Assembly: GCF_000758625.1 (NCBI RefSeq)
Contig: NZ_CP009283.1
Location: 5,033,501-5,097,500, forward strand
Direction of reading: 5' to 3'
Length of the DNA: 64,000 nucleotides
Source of the DNA: Paenibacillus sp. FSL R7-0273
GTDB taxonomy: Bacteria > Bacillota > Bacilli > Paenibacillales > Paenibacillaceae
Shown: piece by piece, positions 15,812 to 24,136 of the stretch
How positions within the stretch are numbered: position 1 is the stretch's first letter
Layout of the letters: every line of letters begins with the position of its first letter
Program-made: the position numbers and the translations under genes
Notes under the pieces: model-generated
Seen by the model: the letters and a program-made list of their open reading frames with translations, nothing else
Told to the model about the DNA's origin: nothing
Databases searched by the model: none

Positions 15812-16912
15812 ATGCTGCAAAGCAAGTATTTTCGGACATGTCTGTCCATAATCGCTCTACTCACTATTCTCTATCTGGGCTCCAAGGTTATTGTTCTGTT
15901 TACTCCGCTGGTATCCATCATTAACCTGCTGCTTGTGCCGATGATGCTGTCCGGGTTCATGTATTATCTGCTGCGCCCGCTCGTCAGATTCCTTGAAAAG
16001 CATAAGCTGAACCGCGCCCTGTCCATCCTGCTGATCTATCTTGTCTTCGCCGGCCTGTTCGTTCTGTTCTGGATTCTGATCTGGCCGACACTGCGCGAGC
16101 AGTTCCAGAATTTTATTGATAACATGCCTTATCTTGTACAGGGGATGCAGAACCAATTCAACCAGCTGCGAAATGATCCGTCACTTTCACGGTTTTTCCA
16201 AGGGGACACGGACCTTTCTGACAAAATATCGGAGTATTTAAGCAACGCGATCAACTGGATGACCAACTCCATGTCCAATCTGATCGGAGTCATTTCCAGT
16301 ATAGTTGTCGTTATCGCCACATTGCCGATTATTCTTTATTACATGTTAAAAGACGGACACAAGCTGTCGCCGATCCTGCAGGGCCTGTTCCCGCGGAAAT
16401 ACCGCAAGGAAGGCCAGGACATGCTCAGCGATATCGATACAGCGCTCAGCGGATTCATTGTTACGCGGGTTATTTTAAACGTGGTGCTCGGGATCATGCT
16501 GTACATCGGCTTCCTGTTCATCGGCCTGCCTTATTCCCTGCTGCTTGCGGTGATTTCCATTCCGCTTAACTTTATTCCTTACGTCGGTTCACTGCTTGCT
16601 TCCATACCCGTTCTTATCGTCGGCTTCATTGAATCCCCGTCGATGGCGATCTGGTCACTGGTCATTATTCTGGCAGCCCAGCAGGTTCAGGATAATGTGC
16701 TGTCCCCGATCATTTACGGAAAATCACTGGATGTGCATCCATTGACCACGGTGGTAATTGTACTGGTGGGCGGCGATTTCTTCGGAATTATTGGTGTCCT
16801 GATTGCTCTTCCGGTCTATATGATCGTTAAAATTATTGTTATGCGGATTTATGAGATCATTGTCGCGGAGCGGGTTGAGGAGATTCAGCTGCCCAAAGAG
16901 GAACAGATGTAG
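15812..16912 (+). CDS. AI-2E family transporter (PerM/YtvI-like)
   Basis: 366 residues with about seven to eight membrane helices. Two N-terminal helices (about 10-60) and one near 70-90 are followed by a soluble amphipathic region (about 95-150) and then a C-terminal helix bundle with the family blocks IPLNFIPYVGSLLASIPV and VHPLTTVVIVLVGG. The family includes the AI-2 exporter TqsA and Na+/H+ antiporters; the substrate cannot be predicted. The ATG follows GGGGGTG. Monocistronic, with a terminator 18 bp downstream. Confidence 0.88.
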   Translation: MLQSKYFRTCLSIIALLTILYLGSKVIVLFTPLVSIINLLLVPMMLSGFMYYLLRPLVRFLEKHKLNRALSILLIYLVFAGLFVLFWILIWPTLREQFQNFIDNMPYLVQGMQNQFNQLRNDPSLSRFFQGDTDLSDKISEYLSNAINWMTNSMSNLIGVISSIVVVIATLPIILYYMLKDGHKLSPILQGLFPRKYRKEGQDMLSDIDTALSGFIVTRVILNVVLGIMLYIGFLFIGLPYSLLLAVISIPLNFIPYVGSLLASIPVLIVGFIESPSMAIWSLVIILAAQQVQDNVLSPIIYGKSLDVHPLTTVVIVLVGGDFFGIIGVLIALPVYMIVKIIVMRIYEIIVAERVEEIQLPKEEQM

Positions 16913-16930
16913 CCTCCTATATTTAACTGC

Positions 16931-16971
16931 AAAGAGCAGCGTCCTCCCGCTTCAGGGGAACGCTGCTCTTT
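16931..16971 (+). terminator. Terminator after the AI-2E family gene
   Basis: 11-bp stem AAAGAGCAGCG / CGCTGCTCTTT with a 19-nt loop, then TTTGTCTG. Confidence 0.8.
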
Positions 16972-17017
16972 TGTCTGGTGATGCTCCTGTAAAGCGAACG
17001 CAGCTGCTAAGCTGCTC

Positions 17018-17422
17018 TTATCCCCGCAGGGAACGCACAACAAAAATATGTGTGCCCTTCATCAGGTTTTGCCCGTCCTGCAGGGTAACTGCACCTTTGG
17101 TGTGCGAGACAATAACGGAGTTGAATGCGACCAGCTGGTCACCCTTCCAGACCGTTACCGCTGATTTGAAATAGACTGCATTGTCAAACTGCTGCCGCTC
17201 TCTCATGACATATCCGACGGAGTGAAGAACCGGAGGCAAGGCCCGCTCCTTGGGGGCGAGCGCTTTAATGAACACAATGTCACGAAAAGGTACAGCAATT
17301 TCCTGATGGCCGATAACGGCCAGTGAAGCCTGAGGGTCCCATTTGCGCAGAACGCCCTTCATAATCGTGTAAGGCGCCTCCCCGCAATACATAATGACTG
17401 GTCTGCCTACCCAATGCTTCAT
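17018..17422 (-). CDS. Hypothetical protein downstream of ung
   Basis: 134 residues, family not recognised. The first 55 residues (MKHWVGRPVIMYCGEAPYTI, then KGVLRKWDPQASLAVIG) look like a small Sm/SH3-like beta barrel; the rest is beta-strand-rich with no signal or membrane segment. It lies 34 bp behind ung on the same strand, so it is probably the third gene of rnhA-ung-orf. A nucleic-acid-related role would be only guilt by association. The ATG lies 9 nt after a purine-rich GGGGAGAG. Confidence 0.6.
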   Translation of the reverse strand: MKHWVGRPVIMYCGEAPYTIMKGVLRKWDPQASLAVIGHQEIAVPFRDIVFIKALAPKERALPPVLHSVGYVMRERQQFDNAVYFKSAVTVWKGDQLVAFNSVIVSHTKGAVTLQDGQNLMKGTHIFVVRSLRG

Positions 17423-17456
17423 TGCTCTCCCCCTTTCTTCATCATGCCTCTGCTGC

Positions 17457-18128
17457 CTATAAATTCGGTATGGACCAGTCTATCCCTGCCAAACCGTGTG
17501 ATTCCAGATACTGATTCGCCTGTGAAAAGGGCCTGCTGCCCAAAAATCCGCGGTGTGCCGAGAACGGGCTGGGATGCGGAGACTGGATAACCTTATGACG
17601 GCTCCGGTCAATATAGGCCCCCTTCTGCTGGGCATGGCTGCCCCAGAGTATGAACACCAGCGGCTCTGTCCGTTCATTCAGCTTTTCCATAACCGCATCG
17701 GTAAATGTCTCCCAGCCTAATCCCTTGTGCGAATTTGGCTGGCCTTCCCGGACAGTCAGCACTGCGTTAAGCATCAGCACACCCTCCTCCGCCCAGTGAA
17801 GCAGCGAGCCGTGATTAGGTACCTCCGTGCCGGTATCGTTATGCAGCTCCTGATAAATATTGCGTAAAGAAGGCGGGATGCGCACACCCGGCTTCACCGA
17901 GAAGCTCAGCCCGTGTGCCTGCCCGGCACCATGATAAGGGTCCTGCCCCAATATTACGACCCGTGTTCTGCTATAGGGTGTCAGCTTGAGCGCCGAAAAC
18001 AGCAGCTCCTTGGGCGGATAAACGGTATACTGCTTGTACTCTGCAGCTAACGCGTAGCGCAGCTCCTGAAAATAAGGCTTCTGAATCTCCTCCTGAAGCA
18101 CTTCATCCCAATCATTTTCGAACAACAT
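17457..18128 (-). CDS. ung: Uracil-DNA glycosylase, family 1
   Basis: 223 residues, standard length. Water-activating Asp63 in GQDPYHG, uracil-binding LMLNAVLTVREGQPNSH, and the DNA-intercalation loop HPSPFSAHRGF. It removes uracil from DNA as the first step of base-excision repair. 52 bp after the RNase HI gene on the same strand. The ATG follows GGGGAGCCGGA. Confidence 0.96.
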   Translation of the reverse strand: MLFENDWDEVLQEEIQKPYFQELRYALAAEYKQYTVYPPKELLFSALKLTPYSRTRVVILGQDPYHGAGQAHGLSFSVKPGVRIPPSLRNIYQELHNDTGTEVPNHGSLLHWAEEGVLMLNAVLTVREGQPNSHKGLGWETFTDAVMEKLNERTEPLVFILWGSHAQQKGAYIDRSRHKVIQSPHPSPFSAHRGFLGSRPFSQANQYLESHGLAGIDWSIPNL

Positions 18129-18180
18129 TCCGGCTCCCCTTCCGTTCTTGCTGTGTATTTATACTGTACCTTGTATTACC

Positions 18181-18843
18181 CTATTTCCGCCCGTAATCCG
18201 CTTTGATCTCTCCCCATTCCTTCGTCTGCCACTTCAATACTTTATTGTTGTAGGTATTGGTCTGCAGCCAGCGCTCGGCCCGGTCGATCAGCGTCCAGAT
18301 CTCCTCTGTCGAAGCATCACGCGCCAGGGTGGTCGCCACCTTCTTCTGCTTGACCCATTTCATCGCGTTGACGGAATCACTGTAAACCGTTCTGCTGCTG
18401 CCTTCCTTCTTCAAAAGAGCAAGCGCATGCACGATCGCCAGAAATTCGCCGAGGTTGTTGGTGCCCTTTTTAATCGGTCCGCAGGAGAAAATAAGTTCTC
18501 CGGTCTGTGTATCCACACCCTTGTATTCCACCGGTCCCGGATTGCCTCTTGTGCCGACATCCACTGAGATGCTGTCATAATCTATTTCAGCAGAGGTCGG
18601 TACGGACGCGCTGCGGCTGTATGAGCCGGACGCTTTGCCCTTAGCCGCTCCCGAGCCGGCTGCCCCGGTTCCCCAATTGCCCTTCCAGCCGGCCTTGAAG
18701 GCTGCATCTGCGGCAGCTTTTGACTCATATGATTTGTATTTGGCCCCTGTGTAGTGGTCCGTCTGAGCCTGACATTCCGCCCAGGTACTGTATACCCCCG
18801 GCTGCTTGCCCTCCCAGACCACATAATATTTCGATTTTGCCAT
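18181..18843 (-). CDS. rnhA: RNase HI with N-terminal hybrid-binding domain
   Basis: 220 residues. Viroplasmin-like hybrid-binding domain (about 1-48: YYVVWEGKQPGVYSTW), a Gly/Ser linker (about 55-82), then the RNase H fold with catalytic acids in SVDVGTRG, NNLGEFLAIVHAL, YSDSVNAM and the final ADYGRK. This is the organisation of the Bacillus halodurans enzyme. It degrades RNA in RNA-DNA hybrids. Leads the probable operon rnhA-ung-orf. An 18-bp perfect palindrome lies 56 bp upstream of the start. Confidence 0.93.
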   Translation of the reverse strand: MAKSKYYVVWEGKQPGVYSTWAECQAQTDHYTGAKYKSYESKAAADAAFKAGWKGNWGTGAAGSGAAKGKASGSYSRSASVPTSAEIDYDSISVDVGTRGNPGPVEYKGVDTQTGELIFSCGPIKKGTNNLGEFLAIVHALALLKKEGSSRTVYSDSVNAMKWVKQKKVATTLARDASTEEIWTLIDRAERWLQTNTYNNKVLKWQTKEWGEIKADYGRK

Positions 18844-18898
18844 GCCTGCTGCTCCTCCTGCCGCTTAAAATTCATCAGAAGATTATTGTAATCCAAAC

Positions 18899-18916
18899 GG
18901 CTTCTATATAGAAGCC
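18899..18916. repeat. Perfect 18-bp palindrome upstream of rnhA
   Basis: GGCTTCTATATAGAAGCC is fully self-complementary, between rnhA and the TetR gene. It could be an operator or a small hairpin; no regulator can be assigned. Confidence 0.4.
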
Positions 18917-18981
18917 TGTATCCCAAAGCAGCTCTCCTGCCGGAATAATCTGGCGGATAATTAACTGGCCGTGCGCCTATA

Positions 18982-19569
18982 CTATACCGGGGCCTGCTCC
19001 AGCGTTTTGAGCGTCATATCTACAATCGTCTGCAGCTTGCCGGCATCCCCGGTGGTTTTGACCAGCACCCTCAAGCCCATAAGTGCATTATGCAGATAAG
19101 CAGCCATTTCAGCCGGCTCAAAGCCGCGAGCCAGCTCACCGCTCTCCTGTCCTTGCCGCAGCAGGCGTTCAAGATGCTGCTCGGTGCCCGCAAAGGCGGC
19201 TGTTACTTTGTCTGCGGCAGCTGGATCATGAATAGCCAGCTCCACTGCAGTATTCACCAGCAGGCAGCCCTTGGGCTCATGAGCACTCGTGTGCACAGTA
19301 GCTTCAAAGATGAGCCGGATGGCTTCCTTGACAGAGGTCTGGCCTTCAGCCCGGCTCTGCAGCCTGCCTGCAGCCATCTCGGCATACCGGTCCATTACTT
19401 TCATATATAAAGTATGCTTGTCACCAAACGTATCATACATGCTCCGCTTATGAATGCCCATGCCGGATACAAGATCCTGCATAGAGGTCTTTTCATAGCC
19501 CTGCTGCCAAAAAATCGTCATAGCTTTGCCGAGGACATTATCCACGTCAAACTCTTTGCTTCTCGCCAT
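18982..19569 (-). CDS. TetR/AcrR family transcriptional regulator
   Basis: 195 residues. HTH at about 10-55 (IFWQQGYEKTSMQDLVSGMG, then HKRSMYDTFGDKHTLY) and an all-helical ligand domain. The block SAHEPKGCLLVNTAVELA is typical of the YxaF/AcrR subgroup. The gene starts 166 bp from a divergent lipoprotein gene. Two inverted copies of a TATAGAACG-type 16-mer lie between them, probably its operator (inference). The ligand is unknown. Confidence 0.9.
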   Translation of the reverse strand: MARSKEFDVDNVLGKAMTIFWQQGYEKTSMQDLVSGMGIHKRSMYDTFGDKHTLYMKVMDRYAEMAAGRLQSRAEGQTSVKEAIRLIFEATVHTSAHEPKGCLLVNTAVELAIHDPAAADKVTAAFAGTEQHLERLLRQGQESGELARGFEPAEMAAYLHNALMGLRVLVKTTGDAGKLQTIVDMTLKTLEQAPV

Positions 19570-19605
19570 GCATCATGCTCCTTTCACTACCTTAACTTTA
19601 TCATT

Positions 19606-19621
19606 TATAGAACGTTCGGTA
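19606..19621 (+). promoter_or_regulatory. Operator-like 16-mer, copy 1
   Basis: TATAGAACGTTCGGTA, containing the palindrome GAACGTTC. Copy 2 (19661-19676) is the same motif inverted, with 13 of 16 positions conserved. Both sit in the intergenic region next to the TetR gene. Confidence 0.5.
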
Positions 19622-19660
19622 AATATTCAAGGATCAGTGAGTTAAATCACTTCTATTCCT

Positions 19661-19676
19661 TACCAATCGTTCTATA
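19661..19676 (-). promoter_or_regulatory. Operator-like 16-mer, copy 2 (inverted)
   Basis: TACCAATCGTTCTATA, reverse complement TATAGAACGATTGGTA; partner of the copy at 19606, 55 bp away. The pair suits binding of two TetR dimers controlling both divergent genes. Confidence 0.5.
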
Positions 19677-19735
19677 TTAATTTTGAAGCTATCCGTATGC
19701 AGCATATCTAACCCACCTTGAGGAGGCTTTGTAAC

Positions 19736-20281
19736 ATGAATAAACTTAGTCTAAGCGCTGCGGTACTTGCTCTGTTCCTGGTAAGCGGCTGCGGGAATGA
19801 CGGGAGCGGCAATCCTTCCGGCAACGGGGCGGCCGTGAACACAAATAATGCTGGTGAGCCAGATGCCGTCGCTACGGCTTCTATTGTGGATAATGAGGCG
19901 GCCTTCAGGAATGCCCTCAGCAAGGACGGCACCTGGATCGCCGCAGCCCTGCGGAATCTGAACTTCGGCGAGGAGCTGATTGTGGATGGACAGTTTGTCC
20001 ATAACGGTGAGCCTGCCCGCAAAATCGCCCTCTATACGCAAGATGAGGACCAGGACATTACTGATTCATTCTCCTTGACCGCACCTAAGCTGATTGTCAA
20101 AAGCGAGAATACCCGGCTGGAGGGCGGGATTTTTATCGGGGATGTCTATGTCGAGGCCGACGGCTTCACCGTCGTCAGTGCCACAGTGAGAGGAAATATC
20201 TTTTTTGCCGACAAGCAGTATCTCTCCACCTTCCATTTAGGAGACCAGGGGATTGTGAGCGGGTCGGCGAAAGTTAAATAA
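19736..20281 (+). CDS. Predicted lipoprotein, hypothetical
   Basis: 181 residues. Signal peptide with lipobox LVSGC (Cys19), then an Asn/Gly-rich linker. The C-terminal half (about 110-180) is strand-rich with repeated glycines (TRLEGGIFIGDVYVEADGF, VRGNIFFADKQYL) and resembles a parallel beta-helix or bactofilin-like solenoid. Start ATG 19736 lies 9 nt after GGAGG; the frame to 19718 lacks a site. It is followed 30 bp later by another lipoprotein with a phosphoesterase domain, so the two are probably co-expressed on the outer membrane face. Function unknown. Confidence 0.75.
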   Translation: MNKLSLSAAVLALFLVSGCGNDGSGNPSGNGAAVNTNNAGEPDAVATASIVDNEAAFRNALSKDGTWIAAALRNLNFGEELIVDGQFVHNGEPARKIALYTQDEDQDITDSFSLTAPKLIVKSENTRLEGGIFIGDVYVEADGFTVVSATVRGNIFFADKQYLSTFHLGDQGIVSGSAKVK

Positions 20282-20311
20282 ACGGTTCTTAAGTGAAATG
20301 AGGTGCAGCTA

Positions 20312-21667
20312 ATGCCTGTCCGCCGGCTTAATATCATGCTTCTCTGCTCTCTGCTGCTGCTTCTCTCTTCATGCAGCAGACAGGACGCTGCAGGAGAGCA
20401 AATGCTCCGGATTCAGTCCGGCCGGAATATAAAGCTTCTAACCACCACCGATACCCACTACCTGTCTCCAAGGCTGACCGATAACGGCCCGGCCTTCAGC
20501 CGTTTTCTGGCTGCCGGAGACGGCAAACAGCTGGCCTACAGCAGTGAAATGCTGGATTCCCTCGCTTACGATATCGGGATAGAGCGGCCCGCTGCAGTTA
20601 TCATCAGCGGCGATTTGACCAACAACGGGGAGAAAGCCAGCCATCAGGATCTGGCGGAGCATCTGCGGACCATCGAACAGCAGACCGGGACACAGATCTA
20701 TGTTATTCCCGGCAATCACGATGTCCAGAATCCGTGGGCAAGACGCTTTGAAGGGGAAAAGCAGCTCACCGTACCCTCTGTTACCCCGAAGCAGTTCCGC
20801 AAGATCTACAGTGATTTCGGCTATGCGGAAGCACTGCTTAAGGATAATGACTCCATGAGCTATCTTGCAGCCCCTTCAGAGGACCTATGGCTGCTGATGC
20901 TTGACACCAGCCAGTACAGCAGCAATAAGAAGCTGGGCCATCCCCAGCTTGACGGCCAGCTCACCGATGCTACCCTGAGATGGATTGACCGCTGCGGTAA
21001 GCTTGCGGCTGAGCAAGGCGCGCATATGGTAGCAGTCATGCATCACAGCCTGCTGGACCACAGTGATTTTGTCCAGGAGGGCTTCACGCTGAATAACAAC
21101 GGACAAGCGGCAGCGGCTCTGATCAGAAACGGCATAACCACTGTCTTTAGCGGACATATCCATTTCCAGGATATCCGCAGCAGCAGCGGAGAGGATATAT
21201 ATGACATTGCTAATAGCGCCCTGTCCGTATACCCGCATCAGTACGGTATTCTCAACTACACCCCTGCAGCCGGAACACTTGAATACCATACCTCGGGGCT
21301 GAATGTGGAGCTCTGGGCCAAGTCAGCGGGCAGCACAGACCCGGATCTGCTACATTTCAAGGCTTACAGTGAAGCCGCGTTCCGTAAGCTGTCTGCTGAC
21401 CGGAGTTACGCCAGACTGACCGGTGACACCAGCTATAAGAGCTATACAGAGGAAGAGCTGGCGGCGATGGCGGACGTTGTCGGCAGGCTGAATGAGATTT
21501 ATTTTGCCGGAACTGCGGATCAGGATATTGCTGCCGTTACCGGCTCGGAAGGCTTCCGGCTGTGGCAGACTGCCCCGTACAGCGGACTAAAAAGCTACGT
21601 ACTGCGCATGTCAGAGCTGGAGCCGAAGGATAATAACCATTTTGTTACAAAATTGCCGCAGCGGTAA
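20312..21667 (+). CDS. Metallophosphoesterase lipoprotein (calcineurin-like)
   Basis: 451 residues. Lipobox LLSSC near residue 21. The calcineurin-fold motifs are all visible in order: TTTDTHYLS, SGDLTNNGE, PGNHDVQ, MHHSLLDHSD and SGHIHFQD, giving a di-metal centre for phosphate-ester hydrolysis outside the cell. A C-terminal helical region of about 120 residues follows the catalytic domain. Start ATG 20312 lies 6 nt after GAGGTG; the GTG inside that site is an alternative. The substrate is unknown. Confidence 0.88.
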   Translation: MPVRRLNIMLLCSLLLLLSSCSRQDAAGEQMLRIQSGRNIKLLTTTDTHYLSPRLTDNGPAFSRFLAAGDGKQLAYSSEMLDSLAYDIGIERPAAVIISGDLTNNGEKASHQDLAEHLRTIEQQTGTQIYVIPGNHDVQNPWARRFEGEKQLTVPSVTPKQFRKIYSDFGYAEALLKDNDSMSYLAAPSEDLWLLMLDTSQYSSNKKLGHPQLDGQLTDATLRWIDRCGKLAAEQGAHMVAVMHHSLLDHSDFVQEGFTLNNNGQAAAALIRNGITTVFSGHIHFQDIRSSSGEDIYDIANSALSVYPHQYGILNYTPAAGTLEYHTSGLNVELWAKSAGSTDPDLLHFKAYSEAAFRKLSADRSYARLTGDTSYKSYTEEELAAMADVVGRLNEIYFAGTADQDIAAVTGSEGFRLWQTAPYSGLKSYVLRMSELEPKDNNHFVTKLPQR

Positions 21668-21744
21668 CGTTTGAACAGGACGGTTTGCGTTTAAATTAGG
21701 GCGAGCACTTAATTAGGCATAAGCCCAAGGAGGACGACAACCCC

Positions 21745-22647
21745 ATGTTCAAACGGATGGATGAAATTATGATTGAGATTCCCGATGTTGAAAAACCGGA
21801 CCCGAACGCGGCAGCTGCCGTGCAGGAGCTGTTAGGCGGCAAATTCGGCGAGATGTCCACCCTCAACAACTATCTCTACCAGTCTTTTAATTTCCGCTCC
21901 AAGGACAAGCTGAAGCCGTTTTATGACCTGGTGATGAGTATTACCGCTGAAGAGCTGGGACATGTGGAGCTGGTCTCCCACGCCGTAAATAAATGTCTCA
22001 GAGGCTCAACCGATTATAAAAAACCGGATTCTACTCCGCTGGAAGCTGTGAAGGATGCCCGCCTGTCCTATCATTTCCTGGCCGGAGCACAGGGGGCCAT
22101 GCCGTTCGACTCCATGGGCAACCCGTGGACCGGCGCCAATGTGTTTAACAGCGGGAATCTGGTAGAGGATCTGCTGCACAATTTCTTCCTCGAATGCGGA
22201 GCAAGAACCCATAAGATGAAGGTATATGAAATGACTGATCATCCGGCGGCCCGCGCGGTTGTCGGCTTCCTGCTGGTCCGCGGCGGCGTTCATGTCGTGG
22301 CCTATGCGAAGGCGCTGGAAATCGCTACAGGCGTTAATGTGACCAAGCTGGTACCGGTCCCGTCGCTGAGCAATAAATTGTTTACCGAAGCGAAGAAATA
22401 CGAGGAAAAAGGCGTGCATACCAAGCTGTACACCTGGAGTGACAAGGATTTCAGCTCGATCGGCCAGATCTGGAAAGGAACGCATCCCGAGGACGGGCTG
22501 CCGCTCGAAGTCATTGAGGGCGCTCCGCAGGGCGTTCCGATTCCCGAAGCACCGGAATCCAAGGAGGAGTTCGCCCCGGGCATTTCCGCAGAGGAATTCA
22601 AGGAAATTGCCAAGCGGCTTAAAATGGCCGGCAATATTACGGACTGA
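21745..22647 (+). CDS. Manganese catalase family protein
   Basis: 300 residues, the usual length. Four-helix-bundle metal ligands are visible in GEMSTLNNYLYQS, ITAEELGHVELVSH, HNFFLECGARTHK and VRGGVHVVAYAKAL. Non-haem di-manganese catalases decompose hydrogen peroxide in the cytoplasm; in Bacillota, relatives are also spore-coat components (CotJC type), so either role is possible. Ribosome site AAGGAGG about 11 nt before the ATG; an A/T-flanked terminator follows. Confidence 0.9.
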   Translation: MFKRMDEIMIEIPDVEKPDPNAAAAVQELLGGKFGEMSTLNNYLYQSFNFRSKDKLKPFYDLVMSITAEELGHVELVSHAVNKCLRGSTDYKKPDSTPLEAVKDARLSYHFLAGAQGAMPFDSMGNPWTGANVFNSGNLVEDLLHNFFLECGARTHKMKVYEMTDHPAARAVVGFLLVRGGVHVVAYAKALEIATGVNVTKLVPVPSLSNKLFTEAKKYEEKGVHTKLYTWSDKDFSSIGQIWKGTHPEDGLPLEVIEGAPQGVPIPEAPESKEEFAPGISAEEFKEIAKRLKMAGNITD

Positions 22648-22686
22648 CCTGTATCTGCCGGCGTGTTGTCATATAAAAAATTTGCA

Positions 22687-22725
22687 AAAAAAGGGGGCCT
22701 ACCTGTGCAGGACGCCCCTTTTTTT
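22687..22725. terminator. Bidirectional terminator between the catalase and lipoprotein genes
   Basis: A-run then GGGGC ... GCCCC then a seven-T run; it serves the + strand catalase gene and, with the A-run read as T on the other strand, the convergent lipoprotein gene. Confidence 0.85.
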
Positions 22726-22739
22726 CATTCTCAAACTAT

Positions 22740-23432
22740 TTAGTCGTAGCCGCCGACCGCTTCCGGAAGCTCTAGGTAAGCCGGCTTTGCTTGGACCAGC
22801 TCAAAAATATAGCTCCGCAGCTCCCTCAACTGCTCAGCGTCTGCTGTAATTTCGCACTTTTCTTCATCCCATGAAAATGAACGGACTTCCCCGTCCACCC
22901 TGATCTGCCAGTGCTCCTCGCTAAAAGGAGTCTTTGCGCAGTACTTCCTGTCCGGCTCCAGCTTGAGCTCCCTGTAAATATTGATTGTACGCAAACGGGC
23001 ATAAATATCCGCCTTTTCACTATCGGTCAAAACCAGCTCTGCCTGTGCCGTTCCCTTGACCACCAGATCCTTGGTCACCGTACCCTCAAAGGTGTTAATC
23101 TCATTTTTGCCCATAACCCCAAATCGCACAGAGAAGGCAAAATCCTCCGGCATTGCTTCCGGCATCTCGGTGGCGGGTGTGGCGGATTTGTTAGACTTAT
23201 TGGGTGATTGGGATGCGTCCGGTATGCGCTCGTTTGGTGTGTTAGATGGATTAGGTGTGATGGGTGCTTTGGATATGTTGGGTGCGGTGGATATGTTGGG
23301 TGCGCCGGATGCGTTTGGTGTGGCAGATGGGCTGAGTGCGGCTGATTGTTGAGTGCTAGGACTACTGTTTCCGGAGCAGCTTGTCAGAAACGACAGGAGC
23401 AGCAGCGACGTGAATAGTAGAGACAGTCTCAT
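22740..23432 (-). CDS. Predicted lipoprotein with Pro/Asn/Ser-rich repetitive linker
   Basis: 230 residues, family not recognised. Signal peptide with lipobox LTSC (Cys19). Residues about 30-92 are a low-complexity linker of short degenerate repeats (NASGAPNISTAPNISKAP), consistent with a cell-wall-spanning stalk. The C-terminal domain (about 95-230) is alpha/beta with two cysteines (RKYCAK, EEKCEI) that could form a disulphide. The repetitive DNA suggests slippage-prone length variation of the stalk. Probably surface-exposed; function unknown. Confidence 0.75.
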   Translation of the reverse strand: MRLSLLFTSLLLLSFLTSCSGNSSPSTQQSAALSPSATPNASGAPNISTAPNISKAPITPNPSNTPNERIPDASQSPNKSNKSATPATEMPEAMPEDFAFSVRFGVMGKNEINTFEGTVTKDLVVKGTAQAELVLTDSEKADIYARLRTINIYRELKLEPDRKYCAKTPFSEEHWQIRVDGEVRSFSWDEEKCEITADAEQLRELRSYIFELVQAKPAYLELPEAVGGYD

Positions 23433-23527
23433 TTATCTTCCTCCTCTTGTAACAAATTATCGTTAATTACCATATTATCACTAAATGGTCGATAGCTAGT
23501 TATGTTGCAGCTGTGGAGGAAAAGGGT

Positions 23528-24080
23528 GGCCGCTTCTGCTCGAATCAGAGGCATTTTTGCCTCTCATTTCGGCAATCCTGCCACTTCCGCTCGAATCAAA
23601 GGCATTTTTCCCTCTCATTCCGGCAATTCGGCCGTTTCTGCTCGGATCAGAGGCATTTGTGCCTCTCATTTCGGCAATCCTGCCACTTCCGCTCAGATCA
23701 GAGGCATTTGTGCCTCTCATTTCGGCAATCCGGCCGCTTCCGCTCGATCAGAGGTATTTCTGCCTCTCATTCCGGCAATCCGGCCGCTTTCGCTCGAATC
23801 AAAGGCATTTTTCCCTCTCATTCCGGCAATCCAGCCGCTTTCGCTCGAATCAAAGGCATTTCTGCCTCTCATTCCGGCAATCTGGCCGCTTCCGCTCAGA
23901 TCAGAGGCATTTTTGCCTCTCATTTCAGCAATCCGGCCGCTTTCGCTCGAATCAGAGGCATTTTTGCCTCTCATTTCGGCTAACTGGCTGCTTCTGCTCG
24001 AATCAGAGGCATTTGTGCCTCTCATTTCGGCAATCCTGCTGCTTCCTCTCGAATCAGAGGCATTTGTGCCTCTCATTCTC
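23528..24080. repeat. Tandem array, 11 copies of a 51-bp unit with internal hairpin
   Basis: Each unit contains the dyad AGAGGCA-TTTT-TGCCTCT (or a 1-3 base variant), then CATTTCGGCAATCCGGCCGC. Dyad centres are at about 23555, 23606, 23657, 23708, 23758, 23809, 23860, 23911, 23962, 24013 and 24064: ten steps, nine of exactly 51 bp and one of 50. Because 51 is a multiple of three, long frames stay open on both strands, but the 50-bp step shifts the frame, arguing against coding. No spacers of unique sequence exist, so it is not CRISPR. Confidence 0.9.
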
Positions 24081-24136
24081 CCATACAGCGGCGTCGGCCC
24101 GCTACTTGCGGGTTCCTTCTCTTATTCCAGCTGTCC

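Noticed and set aside
23528..24080. CRISPR array
   Set aside because: Units are contiguous and near-identical over their full 51 bp; there are no unique spacers and no cas genes.
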